Positions 17,780-28,021 of a stretch of DNA of 64,000 nt are shown in pieces. The DNA comes from Corynebacterium ulceribovis DSM 45146 (GTDB lineage: Bacteria > Actinomycetota > Actinomycetes > Mycobacteriales > Mycobacteriaceae). The notes under the pieces are model-generated. The model ran no database searches and was not told the DNA's origin. It saw only the letters and a program-made list of their open reading frames with translations. The stretch is from NCBI RefSeq assembly GCF_000372445.1, contig NZ_AQUY01000001.1, positions 435,449 to 499,448 on the forward strand. Reading direction: 5' to 3'. How positions within the stretch are numbered: position 1 is the first letter of the stretch; each line of letters begins with the position of its first letter. The translations under genes were made by a program, and so were the position numbers.

Positions 17780-18637
17780 TTACTCCGACGACGATTCCGG
17801 AATTAGCCGTCGCAAGACCTGCAACGCGCCTTGCTCCGAATTTGCTGGCGCCAAAAAACGGGCGCGCTCTTTCACCAATGGGTGTGCGTTGTCCATCGCA
17901 AAGGACAACTCGGAATACTCGAACAGTTCCAAGTCATTGAGGTAGTCGCCAAACACCACTGTCTGCGCTGGTGTCACCCCCAAAGACTCCTGCAGATTGC
18001 GCAGCGCAATGCCCTTGTTGGCTGCCGGATCCATCACGTCAACCCAGTGCGCGCCCGACACCACGACCTTTAGTTGGCTGGCGGATTTCGCCAGGCGCGG
18101 CGCGATTGAATTCTCGGCATCGTCAAAGTCGAAAATCGCAATTTTGACGAACTTGTCCTCGGATCCCGTCACCACATCCAGCAGGTCATCGACCTCTTCC
18201 AAGGCGTGGTAGTAGCGTGTGGCTTCTTCTTTGAACAGCTCATCGGTGCGCTCGATATAGGCGGTACGCAGGCCGCACAGCACCACACCCACGTTGAGGC
18301 CATCGTCGCCAGCGGCACGCACCGCGCGGATTACCTCGGTGACAGCTCCAGCGTCAATAGCGATAGCCGAGACCAGCTCACCATGATCCACGACCACGCT
18401 GCCGTTTTCAGCGATCACCGCAATGCGGTCCGCTACGGTTTCAAATTGGTCCGCCAAGGTGGCATATTGACGTCCAGACGCCGGCGCGAAGGCAATATTC
18501 TGCGCCAAAAAGGTGTCCAGAAGCGGCCAAAAATCGTCCGGGATCTGGTGGTTTTCGTCAAGGAGCGAACCGTCCATGTCGGTGACGACGAGACGGACGT
18601 CGGCGGGCAACGTTGGGAATGTGTCTTTGGTATCCAC
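17780..18637 (-). CDS. Cof-type HAD-superfamily (IIB) phosphatase
   Basis: A 285-residue HAD hydrolase. Motif I is VVTDMDGSLLD (nucleophile and acid Asp pair), motif II falls around PASGRQY, motif III lysine in NKGIALRNLQ, and motif IV in FGDYLNDLEL. The large cap between motifs II and III places it in subfamily IIB with the Cof proteins, which hydrolyse sugar phosphates or related small phosphates. The exact substrate cannot be told. ATG 18637 gives the short normal N-terminus. It lies upstream of metE in the same direction but is separated by the McbR boxes, so it is probably a separate unit. Confidence 0.85.
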   Translation of the reverse strand: MDTKDTFPTLPADVRLVVTDMDGSLLDENHQIPDDFWPLLDTFLAQNIAFAPASGRQYATLADQFETVADRIAVIAENGSVVVDHGELVSAIAIDAGAVTEVIRAVRAAGDDGLNVGVVLCGLRTAYIERTDELFKEEATRYYHALEEVDDLLDVVTGSEDKFVKIAIFDFDDAENSIAPRLAKSASQLKVVVSGAHWVDVMDPAANKGIALRNLQESLGVTPAQTVVFGDYLNDLELFEYSELSFAMDNAHPLVKERARFLAPANSEQGALQVLRRLIPESSSE

Positions 18638-18700
18638 ACTCCCAGGCTAATGCCGTTTACGTTTTCGGGTTTGCCGTCTATTCGGCCTAATTCACTGGGT

Positions 18701-20344
18701 CTAATCCGCCACAAGTGCTTCCAGTACGAACTCTGGGTGTTCCTTCTCAATGAACTGCAGGCGCCACTTGTCACCAAACAGTGCAATTAGCTCGCCGTCG
18801 GTGCGGGTGAAAATTTCCACGCCGCGCTGTTTTGCCAGCTCTGGGGCAGTATCTGCATCGGTACGCCGGGCCACCGAATATGGCACCGACTCGGTGACCG
18901 TCTCCACATTGAATTCGTTTTCCATGCGGGCCTGCATCACTTCGAACTGCATCGGGCCAACGGCCGCCATGACTGGGTTGGCTTCACCGCGGGCATCATT
19001 CTTCAGAATCTGCACCACGCCCTCAGCATCAAGCTGCTCCAGTGCCTTTCGGAACTGCTTGTACTTGCCCAGCGATTTTGCGCGCAACGTGCGGAAATGC
19101 TCCGGCGCGAACTGTGGCATTGGCTTGAACTGCACCTTTTTGCCGGAGTAAATCGTATCGCCTGGTGCCAACGAGCCAGCGTTGACCAAACCAACAATGT
19201 CACCTGGGAAGGCAGTCTCCACCGTTGACCGGGTGCGGCCGAAGACGGTCAGGGCGTACTTGGTGGAAAAGCTGCGGCCAGACTGCGCATGGTTGACTTG
19301 CATGCCGCGGTCGAATTCACCCGACACAATGCGCATAAACGCCAAGGTGTCACGGTGGTTTTTATCCATACCGGCCTGCACCTTAAACACGACACCGGAG
19401 AACTCGTCGGTTGGGTCGCGCCGTTCGACAATGGCTTCTTGGGAACCGGACTGAGCGGCGAGCACCTTCGGGTCGGAGTCGCGGCCATTCGGCGACGGTG
19501 CGAGTGCGCAGAGCGTATCCAGAATCTGGTGGACACCAAAGTTCAGCATGGCAGAGGCGAAAATCATCGGGGAAGTAGTGCAGGACAGGAACAGCTCCTG
19601 GTCGTGGACCGCGCCGTCCATGGCCAGCAATTCAGCTTCTTCCGCGGCCGTTTCCCATGCGTCCTCTTCCTTTGCCAGCGCCTCATCTGGGGAGTAGTGC
19701 TCCTCCGGCGCAATGGTGGCGCCACCGGCGGTACGAGTGAAGTGAATGTACTCCGCCACTTCGCCCTCGGTGGTTAGTCGGGCCAAGCCGCGGAAATCAC
19801 CAGCATCACCGACCGGCCAGAACAGGGGAGTGGGCTGCAGCCCAATTTCGTTGACGATTTCGTCAACAAGCTCCAATGGCGAACGCCCAGGGCGGTCCCA
19901 CTTGTTGATCACCGTAACAATTGGCAACCCGCGGGCCTTACAGACGCGGAACAGCTTCAATGTCTGCGGTTCCAGGCCCTTGGCGGCGTCCACCAGCATC
20001 ACTGCCGCGTCGACTGCGGTGAGCACACGGTAGGTGTCCTCGGAGAAGTCGGCGTGGCCGGGGGTGTCCACGAGGTTAATCATGAACGGCTCACCCTCGT
20101 GACCTTCCGGGGCGTATTCGAACTGCAGCGCGGAGGAGGCAATCGAAATGCCGCGGTCCTTTTCCATCTCCATCCAGTCCGAGACAGTGGCCTTTCGGCC
20201 GGCCTTACCGTGGGTCGCGCCTGCCTCTGAAATAACGTGCGCATGCAGCGCTAATGCTTCCGTCAGCGTGGATTTACCAGCGTCCGGGTGGGCAATAACG
20301 GCGAATGTGCGGCGGCGGTCAGCTTCTGCGGCAAGGGTGGTCAT
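18701..20344 (-). CDS. prfC: Peptide chain release factor 3
   Basis: RF3 is a GTPase that removes RF1 and RF2 from the ribosome after peptide release. The 547-residue protein has G1 AHPDAGKST (18–26), the switch I region GISIASS, G3 DTPGHADF and G4 INKWDR, followed by the EF-G-like domain II and the RF3-specific C-terminal domain (MPQFAPEHFRTLRAK and GPMQFEVMQARM). ATG 20344 is chosen over an earlier in-frame start at 20422 because it gives the family N-terminus and lies eight bases after TAACCT, consistent with a leaderless transcript. Confidence 0.94.
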   Translation of the reverse strand: MTTLAAEADRRRTFAVIAHPDAGKSTLTEALALHAHVISEAGATHGKAGRKATVSDWMEMEKDRGISIASSALQFEYAPEGHEGEPFMINLVDTPGHADFSEDTYRVLTAVDAAVMLVDAAKGLEPQTLKLFRVCKARGLPIVTVINKWDRPGRSPLELVDEIVNEIGLQPTPLFWPVGDAGDFRGLARLTTEGEVAEYIHFTRTAGGATIAPEEHYSPDEALAKEEDAWETAAEEAELLAMDGAVHDQELFLSCTTSPMIFASAMLNFGVHQILDTLCALAPSPNGRDSDPKVLAAQSGSQEAIVERRDPTDEFSGVVFKVQAGMDKNHRDTLAFMRIVSGEFDRGMQVNHAQSGRSFSTKYALTVFGRTRSTVETAFPGDIVGLVNAGSLAPGDTIYSGKKVQFKPMPQFAPEHFRTLRAKSLGKYKQFRKALEQLDAEGVVQILKNDARGEANPVMAAVGPMQFEVMQARMENEFNVETVTESVPYSVARRTDADTAPELAKQRGVEIFTRTDGELIALFGDKWRLQFIEKEHPEFVLEALVAD

Positions 20345-20352
20345 AGAACACC

Positions 20353-20358
20353 AGGTTA
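20353..20358 (-). promoter_or_regulatory. -10 element of prfC, leaderless
   Basis: TAACCT on the minus strand, eight bases before the prfC ATG. Confidence 0.45.
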
Positions 20359-20491
20359 GTTGGTGATTTGACCCCATCCCAATCTGAACCATAACCCCCG
20401 CTACCGGGGGCTTATGACTCATTTTGTTTCACTGTGGGTTAATTTAGATAGAACCCAGAATTTTCTTAATTAATACCCCCGTGGAGGATTC

Positions 20492-21943
20492 ATGACGGCG
20501 ACTGAGCCAACCATCACCAATGACTGGAACGAACGCATCACGCTGGCACAGAAGATGATTCCACTGTTGGGACAGCTGCGCCGCGACTCCGATGTCGTCA
20601 CCTCCATCTTCGGCCGCCTGCTGAAGAACCCAACGGAAACCGACATCATCAAGTCGCACCGTTACGCCCGCCGCATCACCTCCCAGGAACTGCCACTGAC
20701 CCAGACCCTGCCAATCCTGGAAGAGCTGGTCACCATGGACCTGGGCACCGCTTCCATCGACCTGGGTGCGCTGGCCACCCAGTTCGAAGAAGAAGGCGGC
20801 GACCTGCGTGCTTTCCTTGACCGTGAACTCTCACCAGTTATCGGCTCGGACGCTAAGCGCCCACAGTCCGATGTTGTGCTCTACGGCTTCGGCCGCATTG
20901 GCCGCCTGCTGGCCCGCATCCTGCTGGCTCGCGAATCGAACAATTCCGGCCCACGTCTGCGCGCCATCGTTGTCCGTAAGAAGGGCGACATCGACATTGA
21001 CAAGCGCGCCTCCCTGCTGCGCCGCGACTCGGTCCACGGCCCATTCGACGGCACCATCACCGTTGACCACGACAAGGAAATCATCTGGGCAAATGGCACC
21101 CCAATCCAGATGATTTACGCCAACAACCCAGCCGAGATTGACTACACCTCCTACGGCATCGACAACGCTATCGTTGTTGACAACACCGGTGTGTGGCGCG
21201 ACCGCGACGGTCTGTCCCAGCACCTGCAGGCCAACGGTGTGGCAAAGGTTCTGCTGACCGCGCCGGGCAAGGGCGACCTGAAGAACATTGTTTACGGCAT
21301 TAACCACAAGGACATCACCGCTGACGACACCATCTTGTCGGCTGCATCCTGCACCACTAACGGCATCACCCCAGTGTTGAAGGTCGTTAATGACAAGTGG
21401 GGCGTGGAGCATGGCCACGTTGAAACGGTGCACTCCTTCACCAACGACCAGAACCTGATTGACAACTTCCACAAGGGCACTCGCCGTGGCCGCGCCGCCA
21501 CTTTGAACATGGTGCTCACCGAAACCGGTGCTGCGAAGGCTGTGTCTAAGGCGCTGCCAGAGTTCGAAGGCAAGCTGACTGGTAACGCCATTCGCGTGCC
21601 AACCCCGGACGTGTCCATGGCTGTGCTGAACCTGACCCTCGAGAACGAGGTTGAGCGCGACGAGGTTAATGACTACCTGCGTCAGGTGTCCTTGGTGTCG
21701 AACCTGCGTCAGCAGATTGACTACATCCACTCGCCGGAGGTTGTGTCCACCGACTTTGTTGGCTCCACCCACGCTGGTGTTGTCGACGGCTTGGCAACCA
21801 TCGCCAAGGGCAAGCACCTGGTGCTTTACGTGTGGTACGACAACGAGTTCGGTTACTCGAACCAGGTCATCCGCATTGTTGAGGAGATCGCGGGCGCTCG
21901 CCCAATGATTCTTCCGCTGCGTAAGGAACTGAACGAAATGTAG
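20492..21943 (+). CDS. gapB: Glyceraldehyde-3-phosphate dehydrogenase, long GapB type
   Basis: A 483-residue GAPDH with an N-terminal extension of about 125 residues before the cofactor motif YGFGRIGRLLARILL. The catalytic cysteine is C287 in SAASCTTNG. This long form matches C. glutamicum GapB, described as gluconeogenic and able to use NADP; the glycolytic GapA is usually shorter, near 335 residues. The direction of flux here is inferred from that similarity. A GTGGAGG ribosome site precedes ATG 20492, and a strong terminator follows. It is divergent from prfC. Confidence 0.93.
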   Translation: MTATEPTITNDWNERITLAQKMIPLLGQLRRDSDVVTSIFGRLLKNPTETDIIKSHRYARRITSQELPLTQTLPILEELVTMDLGTASIDLGALATQFEEEGGDLRAFLDRELSPVIGSDAKRPQSDVVLYGFGRIGRLLARILLARESNNSGPRLRAIVVRKKGDIDIDKRASLLRRDSVHGPFDGTITVDHDKEIIWANGTPIQMIYANNPAEIDYTSYGIDNAIVVDNTGVWRDRDGLSQHLQANGVAKVLLTAPGKGDLKNIVYGINHKDITADDTILSAASCTTNGITPVLKVVNDKWGVEHGHVETVHSFTNDQNLIDNFHKGTRRGRAATLNMVLTETGAAKAVSKALPEFEGKLTGNAIRVPTPDVSMAVLNLTLENEVERDEVNDYLRQVSLVSNLRQQIDYIHSPEVVSTDFVGSTHAGVVDGLATIAKGKHLVLYVWYDNEFGYSNQVIRIVEEIAGARPMILPLRKELNEM

Positions 21944-21982
21944 TTTCGGTATGGGCCCAGTAGGGTTCCCCGCCGAAAGTTG

Positions 21983-22016
21983 AAAGCAGCACCTCTTCGT
22001 GGGGTGCTGCTTTTTT
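21983..22016 (+). terminator. Rho-independent terminator after gapB
   Basis: An 11-bp stem AAAGCAGCACC/GGTGCTGCTTT with a loop of nine bases, running into TTTT. Confidence 0.85.
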
Positions 22017-22052
22017 GGGCTTTGTGACGATTAGGGGGCCGACTTGTGCTGG

Positions 22053-22874
22053 TTAGTTCCTCTTGAAGCGAAGCACGGATAGCGGCATAAAAATCCCGGC
22101 TACCAGCACACAACCGATGAGCACCGCCAGCACTGGATGCTGCATGGTCCACAGGTCAGGTGCTGGTGTGCCGCCGGTGTTACCAAAGAGCACACGTGCC
22201 GCCTGTACCAGCGCAGACACCGGATTCCATTCCGCGAAAATACGCAGAGCAGTCGGCAAAGTGTCCGACGGAACGAAGGCGTTGGACACGAAGCTCAGTG
22301 GGAAGAGCACCATAAAGGACGCGCTATTGAGCGCCTCTGGGGAACGCACAATTAAGCCCAGGAAGACCATCACCCAAGAAAACGCCCAGGCAAAGAGCAG
22401 CAATAGTCCAATGCCCGCGACGAAGCTGCCGATGCCTTCGTGGAAACGCCAACCAACGGCGAAGCCGCACAGCACCATGACGGTGATGGTGATGGCATTG
22501 AGCACCATGTCGGAGATAGTGCGGGCAAACAAGATGGCCGAGTCATGCATCGGCAAGGTACGGAAGCGGTCAATAATCCCTTCCTTCTTGTCCTGCGCCA
22601 TGAACATGCCAGAAAAAGTCGAACCAAACAGCATGGTTTGGGCAAAAATACCGGCCATCAAAAAGTCGGTGTAGTCCATGCCCGGCACCTTGATGGCGCC
22701 GCCATAGACCTGGCTAAACAGCAACACAAACATGATCGGCTGCGCCATCGCCCAAATCAACACATCGGGGGTTTGGCGCATGCCCTGGAGGTTACGGGTG
22801 ATAATCGCTCCGACGTCACTGAACCAATCAGCTACTGGTCGTGCGGCACGTGGTTTCAGATCAAGCTTGCTCAT
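22053..22874 (-). CDS. ABC-2 type exporter permease (DrrB-like)
   Basis: A 273-residue membrane protein with six hydrophobic segments and the ABC-2 transporter pattern seen in DrrB: WAMAQPIMFVLLFSQVYGG near the first segment and FPLSFVSNAFVPSDTLP in the loop after the fifth. It starts at ATG 22874, overlapping the stop of the ATPase gene by 14 bases, so the two are translated together. Together they form a two-component exporter of lipophilic compounds or drugs; the substrate is unknown. No regulator gene is adjacent. Confidence 0.88.
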   Translation of the reverse strand: MSKLDLKPRAARPVADWFSDVGAIITRNLQGMRQTPDVLIWAMAQPIMFVLLFSQVYGGAIKVPGMDYTDFLMAGIFAQTMLFGSTFSGMFMAQDKKEGIIDRFRTLPMHDSAILFARTISDMVLNAITITVMVLCGFAVGWRFHEGIGSFVAGIGLLLLFAWAFSWVMVFLGLIVRSPEALNSASFMVLFPLSFVSNAFVPSDTLPTALRIFAEWNPVSALVQAARVLFGNTGGTPAPDLWTMQHPVLAVLIGCVLVAGIFMPLSVLRFKRN

Positions 22875-23811
22875 TGGTGCGTCCCGTCAGTTGGAGGAAG
22901 ACATCGTCAAGGGTCGGGCGGCGCAGACCGGCGTCAAAAAGCTCAATGCCCTCGGCCTCGAACAACCGCAACGCTTCCTGCAGCGCCGTCGTAGCATTGC
23001 TGACCGCGCCGACAGCAGTGCCACCTTCGACCTGAATTTCACCGTCGCAGCATTGGCTGAGGATGCGCTGGACATCCGGTAAGCGGCCGCGGTCGGCGGG
23101 GATGATTTCGATACGCGGCTGGCCGATGGCAGCTTTCAGTTCATCGGCGGTGCCTTCCGCAATGACTTTGCCATGGTCGATTACTGAAATGTCATCGGCG
23201 AGCTGGTCCGCTTCCTCTAAGTACTGCGTGGTCAGCAGCACCGTGGTGCCCTGAGCGACGCGGTTGCGGATAATGTCCCACAGGCCAAGGCGACTCTGCG
23301 GGTCCAGGCCAGTGGTGGGTTCATCGAGGAAAAGCACCCGCGGTTCGATAATGATGGAGCCGGCTAGGTCAATGCGGCGGCGCATGCCACCCGAATAGCC
23401 CTTGAGTGGCCGGTCAGCAGCTTCCGTCAGGTCGAAAGCTTCCAGCAGCTCCGCGGCACGTTCCCGCGCAGTGGCCCGGCCCAAGTGATAGAGCCGACCG
23501 AACAGTTCCAAGTTCTCCCGGGCAGTGAGCTTTTCATCTAACGCAGCGTACTGGCCGGAAGCCCCGATAATCCGACGCACAGCATCGGGTTCGCGCAACA
23601 CATCAATACCGTCGATGGTGGCGGCGCCAGCATCTGGTTGCAGCAGGGTGGTGAGGACTTTGACGGTGGTAGTTTTGCCCGCACCATTGGGGCCGAGGAT
23701 GCCGCGGACGGTGCCTTCTTCGACAGTCAGGTTGAGGTCGTCGAGGGCCACGACCGGCCCGGCAGATGATTTATAAACTTTGCGGAGGTTGGTGGCCTCA
23801 ATAAGTGGCAT
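22861..23811 (-). CDS. ABC exporter ATP-binding protein (DrrA-like)
   Basis: A 316-residue ATPase. Walker A is GPNGAGKTT (39–47), the Q-loop lies in GASGQYAALDEKLTARENL (a DrrA hallmark), the signature is YSGGMRRRIDLA and Walker B is LFLDEPTTGLD. A C-terminal extension of about 90 residues ending in PTLDDVFLQLTG is typical of daunorubicin-resistance type ATPases. It partners with the overlapping permease. A CATAGT element lies seven bases before ATG 23811, so the transcript may be leaderless. Confidence 0.92.
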   Translation of the reverse strand: MPLIEATNLRKVYKSSAGPVVALDDLNLTVEEGTVRGILGPNGAGKTTTVKVLTTLLQPDAGAATIDGIDVLREPDAVRRIIGASGQYAALDEKLTARENLELFGRLYHLGRATARERAAELLEAFDLTEAADRPLKGYSGGMRRRIDLAGSIIIEPRVLFLDEPTTGLDPQSRLGLWDIIRNRVAQGTTVLLTTQYLEEADQLADDISVIDHGKVIAEGTADELKAAIGQPRIEIIPADRGRLPDVQRILSQCCDGEIQVEGGTAVGAVSNATTALQEALRLFEAEGIELFDAGLRRPTLDDVFLQLTGRTNEQA

Positions 23812-23853
23812 GTGCAGAACTATGCCACATCGGTCGGGTAGGTGGCATGTCTA

Positions 23854-24474
23854 CTATTTTGCGTGCACGATATTCTGCGCTGCCGCCAAACCTTGGTTTA
23901 CCAGCAGTTCCGCAGCGTCTGCGGCGTCGGAAATCAGGAACGGAACCTCCTTGGCCTCCACTGAACTGAACGGCCGCAACACATAATCTGCGACGTCCAT
24001 CCGCCCCGGCGGACGACCAATACCCACCCGCACTCGCAGGTAGTCCTTCGTCCCCAGCGACTGCGACGTTGACCGCAGCCCATTGTGGCCACCTTCGCCA
24101 CCGCCAAGCTTGACGCGCACTTTCCCAAAGTCCACATCCAACTCGTCGTGCACCATAATCACATTGCCTGGCTGGACCTTGAAGAACTTCGCCAGCGACG
24201 CCACCGGGGTTCCGGAGACATTCATATAGCTGCGGGTTTTCGCCAAAATCACGGTGCGACCAGCCATCTTGGTCTGCACGATCTCGGTGTTTGACCGCTT
24301 ATGCGCCGAAAACGTCGACGGCATTGGCAGGGTGCGGTCAGCCAGCTCGTCGACAACCATCTGACCAATATTGTGCCGCGTCGCCGCGTATTTCGGGCCA
24401 GGGTTACCCAGCCCGACAATCAGCACAGGTCCGTCAGCAGGCAGGGAAGTAGCGGAGGTAGCAGAATTAGTCAC
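23854..24474 (-). CDS. pth: Peptidyl-tRNA hydrolase
   Basis: Pth cleaves peptidyl-tRNA released by stalled ribosomes and recycles the tRNA. The 206-residue protein has all active-site motifs: [17 protein letters not shown] (containing the catalytic His), [15 protein letters not shown] and [12 protein letters not shown]. The start is GTG 24474; the ten residues before the conserved core are Ser/Thr-rich and a slightly later start is possible. It follows rplY in the same direction after 113 bases, the order known from M. tuberculosis (rplY–pth). Confidence 0.95.
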   Translation of the reverse strand: MTNSATSATSLPADGPVLIVGLGNPGPKYAATRHNIGQMVVDELADRTLPMPSTFSAHKRSNTEIVQTKMAGRTVILAKTRSYMNVSGTPVASLAKFFKVQPGNVIMVHDELDVDFGKVRVKLGGGEGGHNGLRSTSQSLGTKDYLRVRVGIGRPPGRMDVADYVLRPFSSVEAKEVPFLISDAADAAELLVNQGLAAAQNIVHAK

Positions 24475-24587
24475 CCATACATGGTGCCAGAGTTTGTGCT
24501 TTTCGACGAAAAGACCCCAGGTGGTCGGACAACAATTGTCCGGAACCAGCTCTGGTGTCTGAGTTTCACGTGGAAGGGGAGAGTGGT

Positions 24588-25223
24588 TTACTCTTCGCCG
24601 GCTTCAGCAGCTGGTGCTGCTTCTGCTGCGCCCTCTTCGCCCTCTTCCTCGTCGGTTTCGCCAAGGTCAGCAACCTCAGGAACCATGAAGTTCACGATCA
24701 GCAGTTCTGGGTCGTCGATCAGTTCGGCGCCTTCTGGCAGTGGCATGTCGGAAGCCAGGACCTGGTCGCCAACAGCCTTGTCGGTGACGTCGACAACGAT
24801 CTCTTCTGGAATCGACAGCACGTCGGAGAGAATACGCAGGGTTTCGGTTTCGACGTGCATCATGGTGTTTGGTGCAGGTTCGCCAGCGGTCACCACTGGA
24901 ATCTCAACCTCAACCTTTTCGCCGCGCTTAATCTTCAGCAGGTCAGCGTGGTCGATTTCCAGGGTCAGTGGGTTCTGGTAGACCGACTTGATCATGACCA
25001 GTTCCTTTTCACCCTCGATGTCCAGGTCCAGGACGGCGTTGATGCCGTGGTTACGGACAACCTTGGTGAAAGCAATGTTTTCCACGGAAACGTGTACTGG
25101 CTCGAAGCCTGGGCCGTAGATAACAGCTGGGATGTTGCCGGCGCGGCGGGTACGGCGAGCGGCACCCTTGCCGAACTCGGTGCGGGCAGCGGCGTCCAGA
25201 GAAATAATCTCGGTCTTTGCCAT
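24588..25223 (-). CDS. rplY: 50S ribosomal protein L25, Ctc/TL5 form
   Basis: A 211-residue L25 of the long Ctc type: an N-terminal 5S rRNA-binding domain ([22 protein letters not shown]) and a C-terminal beta domain, ending in an acidic tail rich in Glu and Ala. The Ctc form is associated with stress response in Gram-positive bacteria. A strong GAGGAG site precedes ATG 25223. It lies between prs and pth on the same strand; a terminator-like structure separates it from prs. Confidence 0.95.
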   Translation of the reverse strand: MAKTEIISLDAAARTEFGKGAARRTRRAGNIPAVIYGPGFEPVHVSVENIAFTKVVRNHGINAVLDLDIEGEKELVMIKSVYQNPLTLEIDHADLLKIKRGEKVEVEIPVVTAGEPAPNTMMHVETETLRILSDVLSIPEEIVVDVTDKAVGDQVLASDMPLPEGAELIDDPELLIVNFMVPEVADLGETDEEEGEEGAAEAAPAAEAGEE

Positions 25224-25365
25224 GGGGGTTCTCCTCGTGCAAAAGCGGTGAAAGTGTCTGTGGCTTCTACGGCGATGGCACGCGGAGCATCACAGCGCGG
25301 CGGTGCTCACCACAAGGTGGGGCACAACTGCACGGGAAACATCGCGTCGATAACGGGGCCAAGCA

Positions 25366-25445
25366 AAACGGCCGCCCTCGCCGAGATAACGGATGAAACG
25401 TTACCACGGCTAGGCGGCCGAATGAAAATGTGGGCAATACCCACG
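25366..25445 (-). terminator. Stem-loops after prs
   Basis: Read on the minus strand, GTGGG/CCCAC (25431–25445) is followed by a CGGCCGCC…GGCGGCCG stem with a long loop that runs into TTTTG near 25364. The rest of the 231-base gap holds the rplY upstream region, with no gene seen. Confidence 0.45.
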
Positions 25446-25454
25446 TCTTCGAGC

Positions 25455-26432
25455 TTAAGCAGAACCTTCAAACAAGGAGGTCACCGAACCATTTTCGAAG
25501 ACTTCGTGAATGGTCTTCGCCAGCAGCGGTGCAATCGACAGCACGGTCAGGTTGTCCCAACCTTCGTGGGTCTGCGGCAGGGTATCGGTGGTGATGACTT
25601 CGCAGGCACCGCAGGCGTTCAAGCGCTCCCGAGCTGGGTCAGAGAACACACCGTGGGTGCAGGCAATAATCACATCGCCAGCGCCAGCTTCCTTGAGCAC
25701 CCGAACTGCGCCAGCAATGGTGCCGCCGGTGTCAATCATGTCGTCAATAAGCACACAGGTGCGGCCAGTAACTTCACCAACAACGCGGTTGGAGGTGACT
25801 TCATTAGCCACGTTCGGGTCACGGGTCTTGTGCACGAAGGCCATTGGGGTGCCACCCAGAGCGTTGGCCCACTTTTCTGCGGACTTCACGCGGCCGGCAT
25901 CCGGGGACACGACCATCAGTTCCTGGTCGCCGTACTTATCCAACACGTAGTTCGACAGGATCGTCATGGCATGCATGTGGTCGACTGGGCCGTCGAAGAA
26001 ACCCTGGATCTGGTCGGTGTGCAGGTCGACCGAGATGATGCGGTCAGCACCAGCGGTAGCCAGCAGGTCCGAGACCAGGCGAGCGGAGATTGGTTCGCGG
26101 CCGAGGTGCTTCTTGTCCTGGCGTGCGTATGGGTAGAACGGCAGCACAGCGGTGATGCGCTTAGCGGAGCCACGCTTCAGGGCGTCAATCATGATCAGCT
26201 GTTCCATCAGCCACTTGTTCAGCGGCTGTGGGTGGCCCTGAATGACGAAGGCGTCGGAACCACGGACGGACTCTTCGAAGCGGACGAAAATTTCGCCGTT
26301 TGCGAAGTCACGGGCAGACATTGGGGTCAGTTCGACACCCAACTCCCGGGCAACAGCTTCGCCGAGTTCCGGGTGCGCACGCCCGGAGAACAGCATCAGG
26401 TTCTTCTGGTTGTCAATCCAGTTGGAGCTCAA
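25455..26432 (-). CDS. prs: Ribose-phosphate pyrophosphokinase
   Basis: PRPP synthetase makes phosphoribosyl pyrophosphate from ribose 5-phosphate and ATP, feeding purine, pyrimidine, histidine and tryptophan synthesis. The 325-residue protein has the ATP-binding region around PFYPYARQDKKHLGREPISA, the conserved VSPDAGRVKSAEKWA, and the PRPP loop VLIDDMIDTGGTIAGA. ATG 26432 is the natural start. The glmU stop lies 28 bases upstream, and glmU–prs is a conserved actinobacterial order, so they are probably one operon. Confidence 0.96.
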   Translation of the reverse strand: MSSNWIDNQKNLMLFSGRAHPELGEAVARELGVELTPMSARDFANGEIFVRFEESVRGSDAFVIQGHPQPLNKWLMEQLIMIDALKRGSAKRITAVLPFYPYARQDKKHLGREPISARLVSDLLATAGADRIISVDLHTDQIQGFFDGPVDHMHAMTILSNYVLDKYGDQELMVVSPDAGRVKSAEKWANALGGTPMAFVHKTRDPNVANEVTSNRVVGEVTGRTCVLIDDMIDTGGTIAGAVRVLKEAGAGDVIIACTHGVFSDPARERLNACGACEVITTDTLPQTHEGWDNLTVLSIAPLLAKTIHEVFENGSVTSLFEGSA

Positions 26433-26460
26433 AGCTCTACTCGCTTTCGTGGTTGCTCAA

Positions 26461-27939
26461 TTACTGCTCAGCGGCTTTTTCTTGGTCCGCCAGTGCACGG
26501 TTTGCAGCGTCGGCAGCAGGTGTCCCTGGCCGCTTCCGCTGGACCCAACCTTCGATATTACGCTGGCGGCCGCCGCTAACCACAAGCGCTCCAGGTGGAA
26601 CATCATCTTTGATAACCGTGCCGGCACCTGAATACGCACCATCGCCTACGGTCACCGGGGCAATAAACATGGTGTCCGATCCGGTGCGGACATGGCTGCC
26701 AACCACCGTTTGATGCTTGGTGACGCCGTCGTAGTTCACGAACACCGACGACGCCCCAATGTTGGATTCTTCACCGATGATGGCATCGCCAACGTAGGTC
26801 AAGTGCGGCACCTTCGAGCCGGCACCAATGACGGACTTCTTGGCCTCGACGAAACCACCGAGTTTGCCGCGTTCGCCCAACTGCACGCCAGGGCGAATGT
26901 AGGTGTACGGGCCAACTTCAGCGTCTGCACCAATTTCTGAGTCAATCGCGTGCGTGCGGATCACCGAAGCGCCAGCACCAACAGTGACGTTCTGCAGGGT
27001 GGAATCGGGGCCGACGGTCACATCGTCAGCAATCTCCGTGGTGCCCAGCAGTTGGGTACCTGGCAGGATGGTGACGTCTTGTCCGACAGTGACCGTGGCA
27101 TCAATCCACGTGGTTGCAGGATCAATGACGGTTGCGCCGCCGCGCATTGCCTTATTGACGATTCGGCGGTTCATTTCCTTGGCTGCGGCAGCGAGTTGGA
27201 CGCGGTCGTTGACGCCGGCGAGCTCACCAGCATCAGCTGCAATGTGCGCGCGGACAGATTGGCCGTTGTCACGGGCAATAGCCAGCACATCAGTCAGGTA
27301 CAGCTCCCCTTGAGCATTGTCCGTGGTCAGCTGGCCCAGTGCACTGCGCAGAATGTCGGTGCTAAACGCAAACACACCGGAGTTGACCTCGCGGACTTTG
27401 CGCTGCGCGTCATTGGCGTCTTTCTCTTCCACAATTTCGGTGACTTCACCGGCATTAGTGCGGATAATCCGGCCATAGCCAGTCGGATCCTCCAACTCGA
27501 CCGACAGCACAGTAACTGCAGCGGATTCAGCGACGTGGGTGTCCAACAGGGCAGCCAGGGTAGTGGAAGTCAGCAGTGGAACATCAGCGTTGGTGACGAT
27601 AACAGTGCCATCGAAACCCTCTAATGCAGGCATCGCGCACTGTACCGCGTGGCCGGTGCCGTTTTGTTCTTCCTGCACTGCTGTATCGACATGACAGTCC
27701 AGGGTTTCGCCGACAGCATGCACCTCAGGGGTGACCTGGTCGCGCTGGTGGCCAACGACGGTGAGTACCTTCTCTGGGCGCAGACCTGCAGCAGCGTGGA
27801 TGCTGTGCGACAGCATGCTGCGGCCACACAGTTCATGCAGCGTCTTCTGCTTCTTCGACTTCATGCGAGTGCCAGCGCCTGCAGCGAGAATGACAACTGC
27901 ACAAGGGTTGCTTGAGGTCAACGTTTGTGGCCTTTCCAT
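26461..27939 (-). CDS. glmU: Bifunctional N-acetylglucosamine-1-phosphate uridyltransferase/acetyltransferase
   Basis: GlmU makes UDP-GlcNAc for peptidoglycan in two steps. The 492-residue protein has the uridyltransferase domain with [11 protein letters not shown] (18–28) and the [11 protein letters not shown] segment, then a left-handed beta-helix from about residue 265 with repeated [16 protein letters not shown] hexads, and the acetyltransferase site region [19 protein letters not shown]. The first ten residues before the core are variable. A TATGCT -10 candidate stands about 40 bases upstream on the minus strand. Followed by prs. Confidence 0.95.
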   Translation of the reverse strand: MERPQTLTSSNPCAVVILAAGAGTRMKSKKQKTLHELCGRSMLSHSIHAAAGLRPEKVLTVVGHQRDQVTPEVHAVGETLDCHVDTAVQEEQNGTGHAVQCAMPALEGFDGTVIVTNADVPLLTSTTLAALLDTHVAESAAVTVLSVELEDPTGYGRIIRTNAGEVTEIVEEKDANDAQRKVREVNSGVFAFSTDILRSALGQLTTDNAQGELYLTDVLAIARDNGQSVRAHIAADAGELAGVNDRVQLAAAAKEMNRRIVNKAMRGGATVIDPATTWIDATVTVGQDVTILPGTQLLGTTEIADDVTVGPDSTLQNVTVGAGASVIRTHAIDSEIGADAEVGPYTYIRPGVQLGERGKLGGFVEAKKSVIGAGSKVPHLTYVGDAIIGEESNIGASSVFVNYDGVTKHQTVVGSHVRTGSDTMFIAPVTVGDGAYSGAGTVIKDDVPPGALVVSGGRQRNIEGWVQRKRPGTPAADAANRALADQEKAAEQ

Positions 27940-28021
27940 ATTGGCGTTCTGCTCTGCTACTTACGGTGAGTTAAGCATAGTCGGCGATTGCGACATGTGG
28001 CTGCGACGCTGCGGGGCAGGC

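Noticed and set aside
20831..21817. A 328-codon frame opposite gapB
   Set aside because: Shadow of the gapB reading frame; no ribosome site and no recognisable domain.
24555..26579. A 674-codon open frame on the plus strand
   Set aside because: It runs antisense through rplY, their gap and prs, all conserved genes; its translation has no recognisable motif. It is a high-GC shadow.
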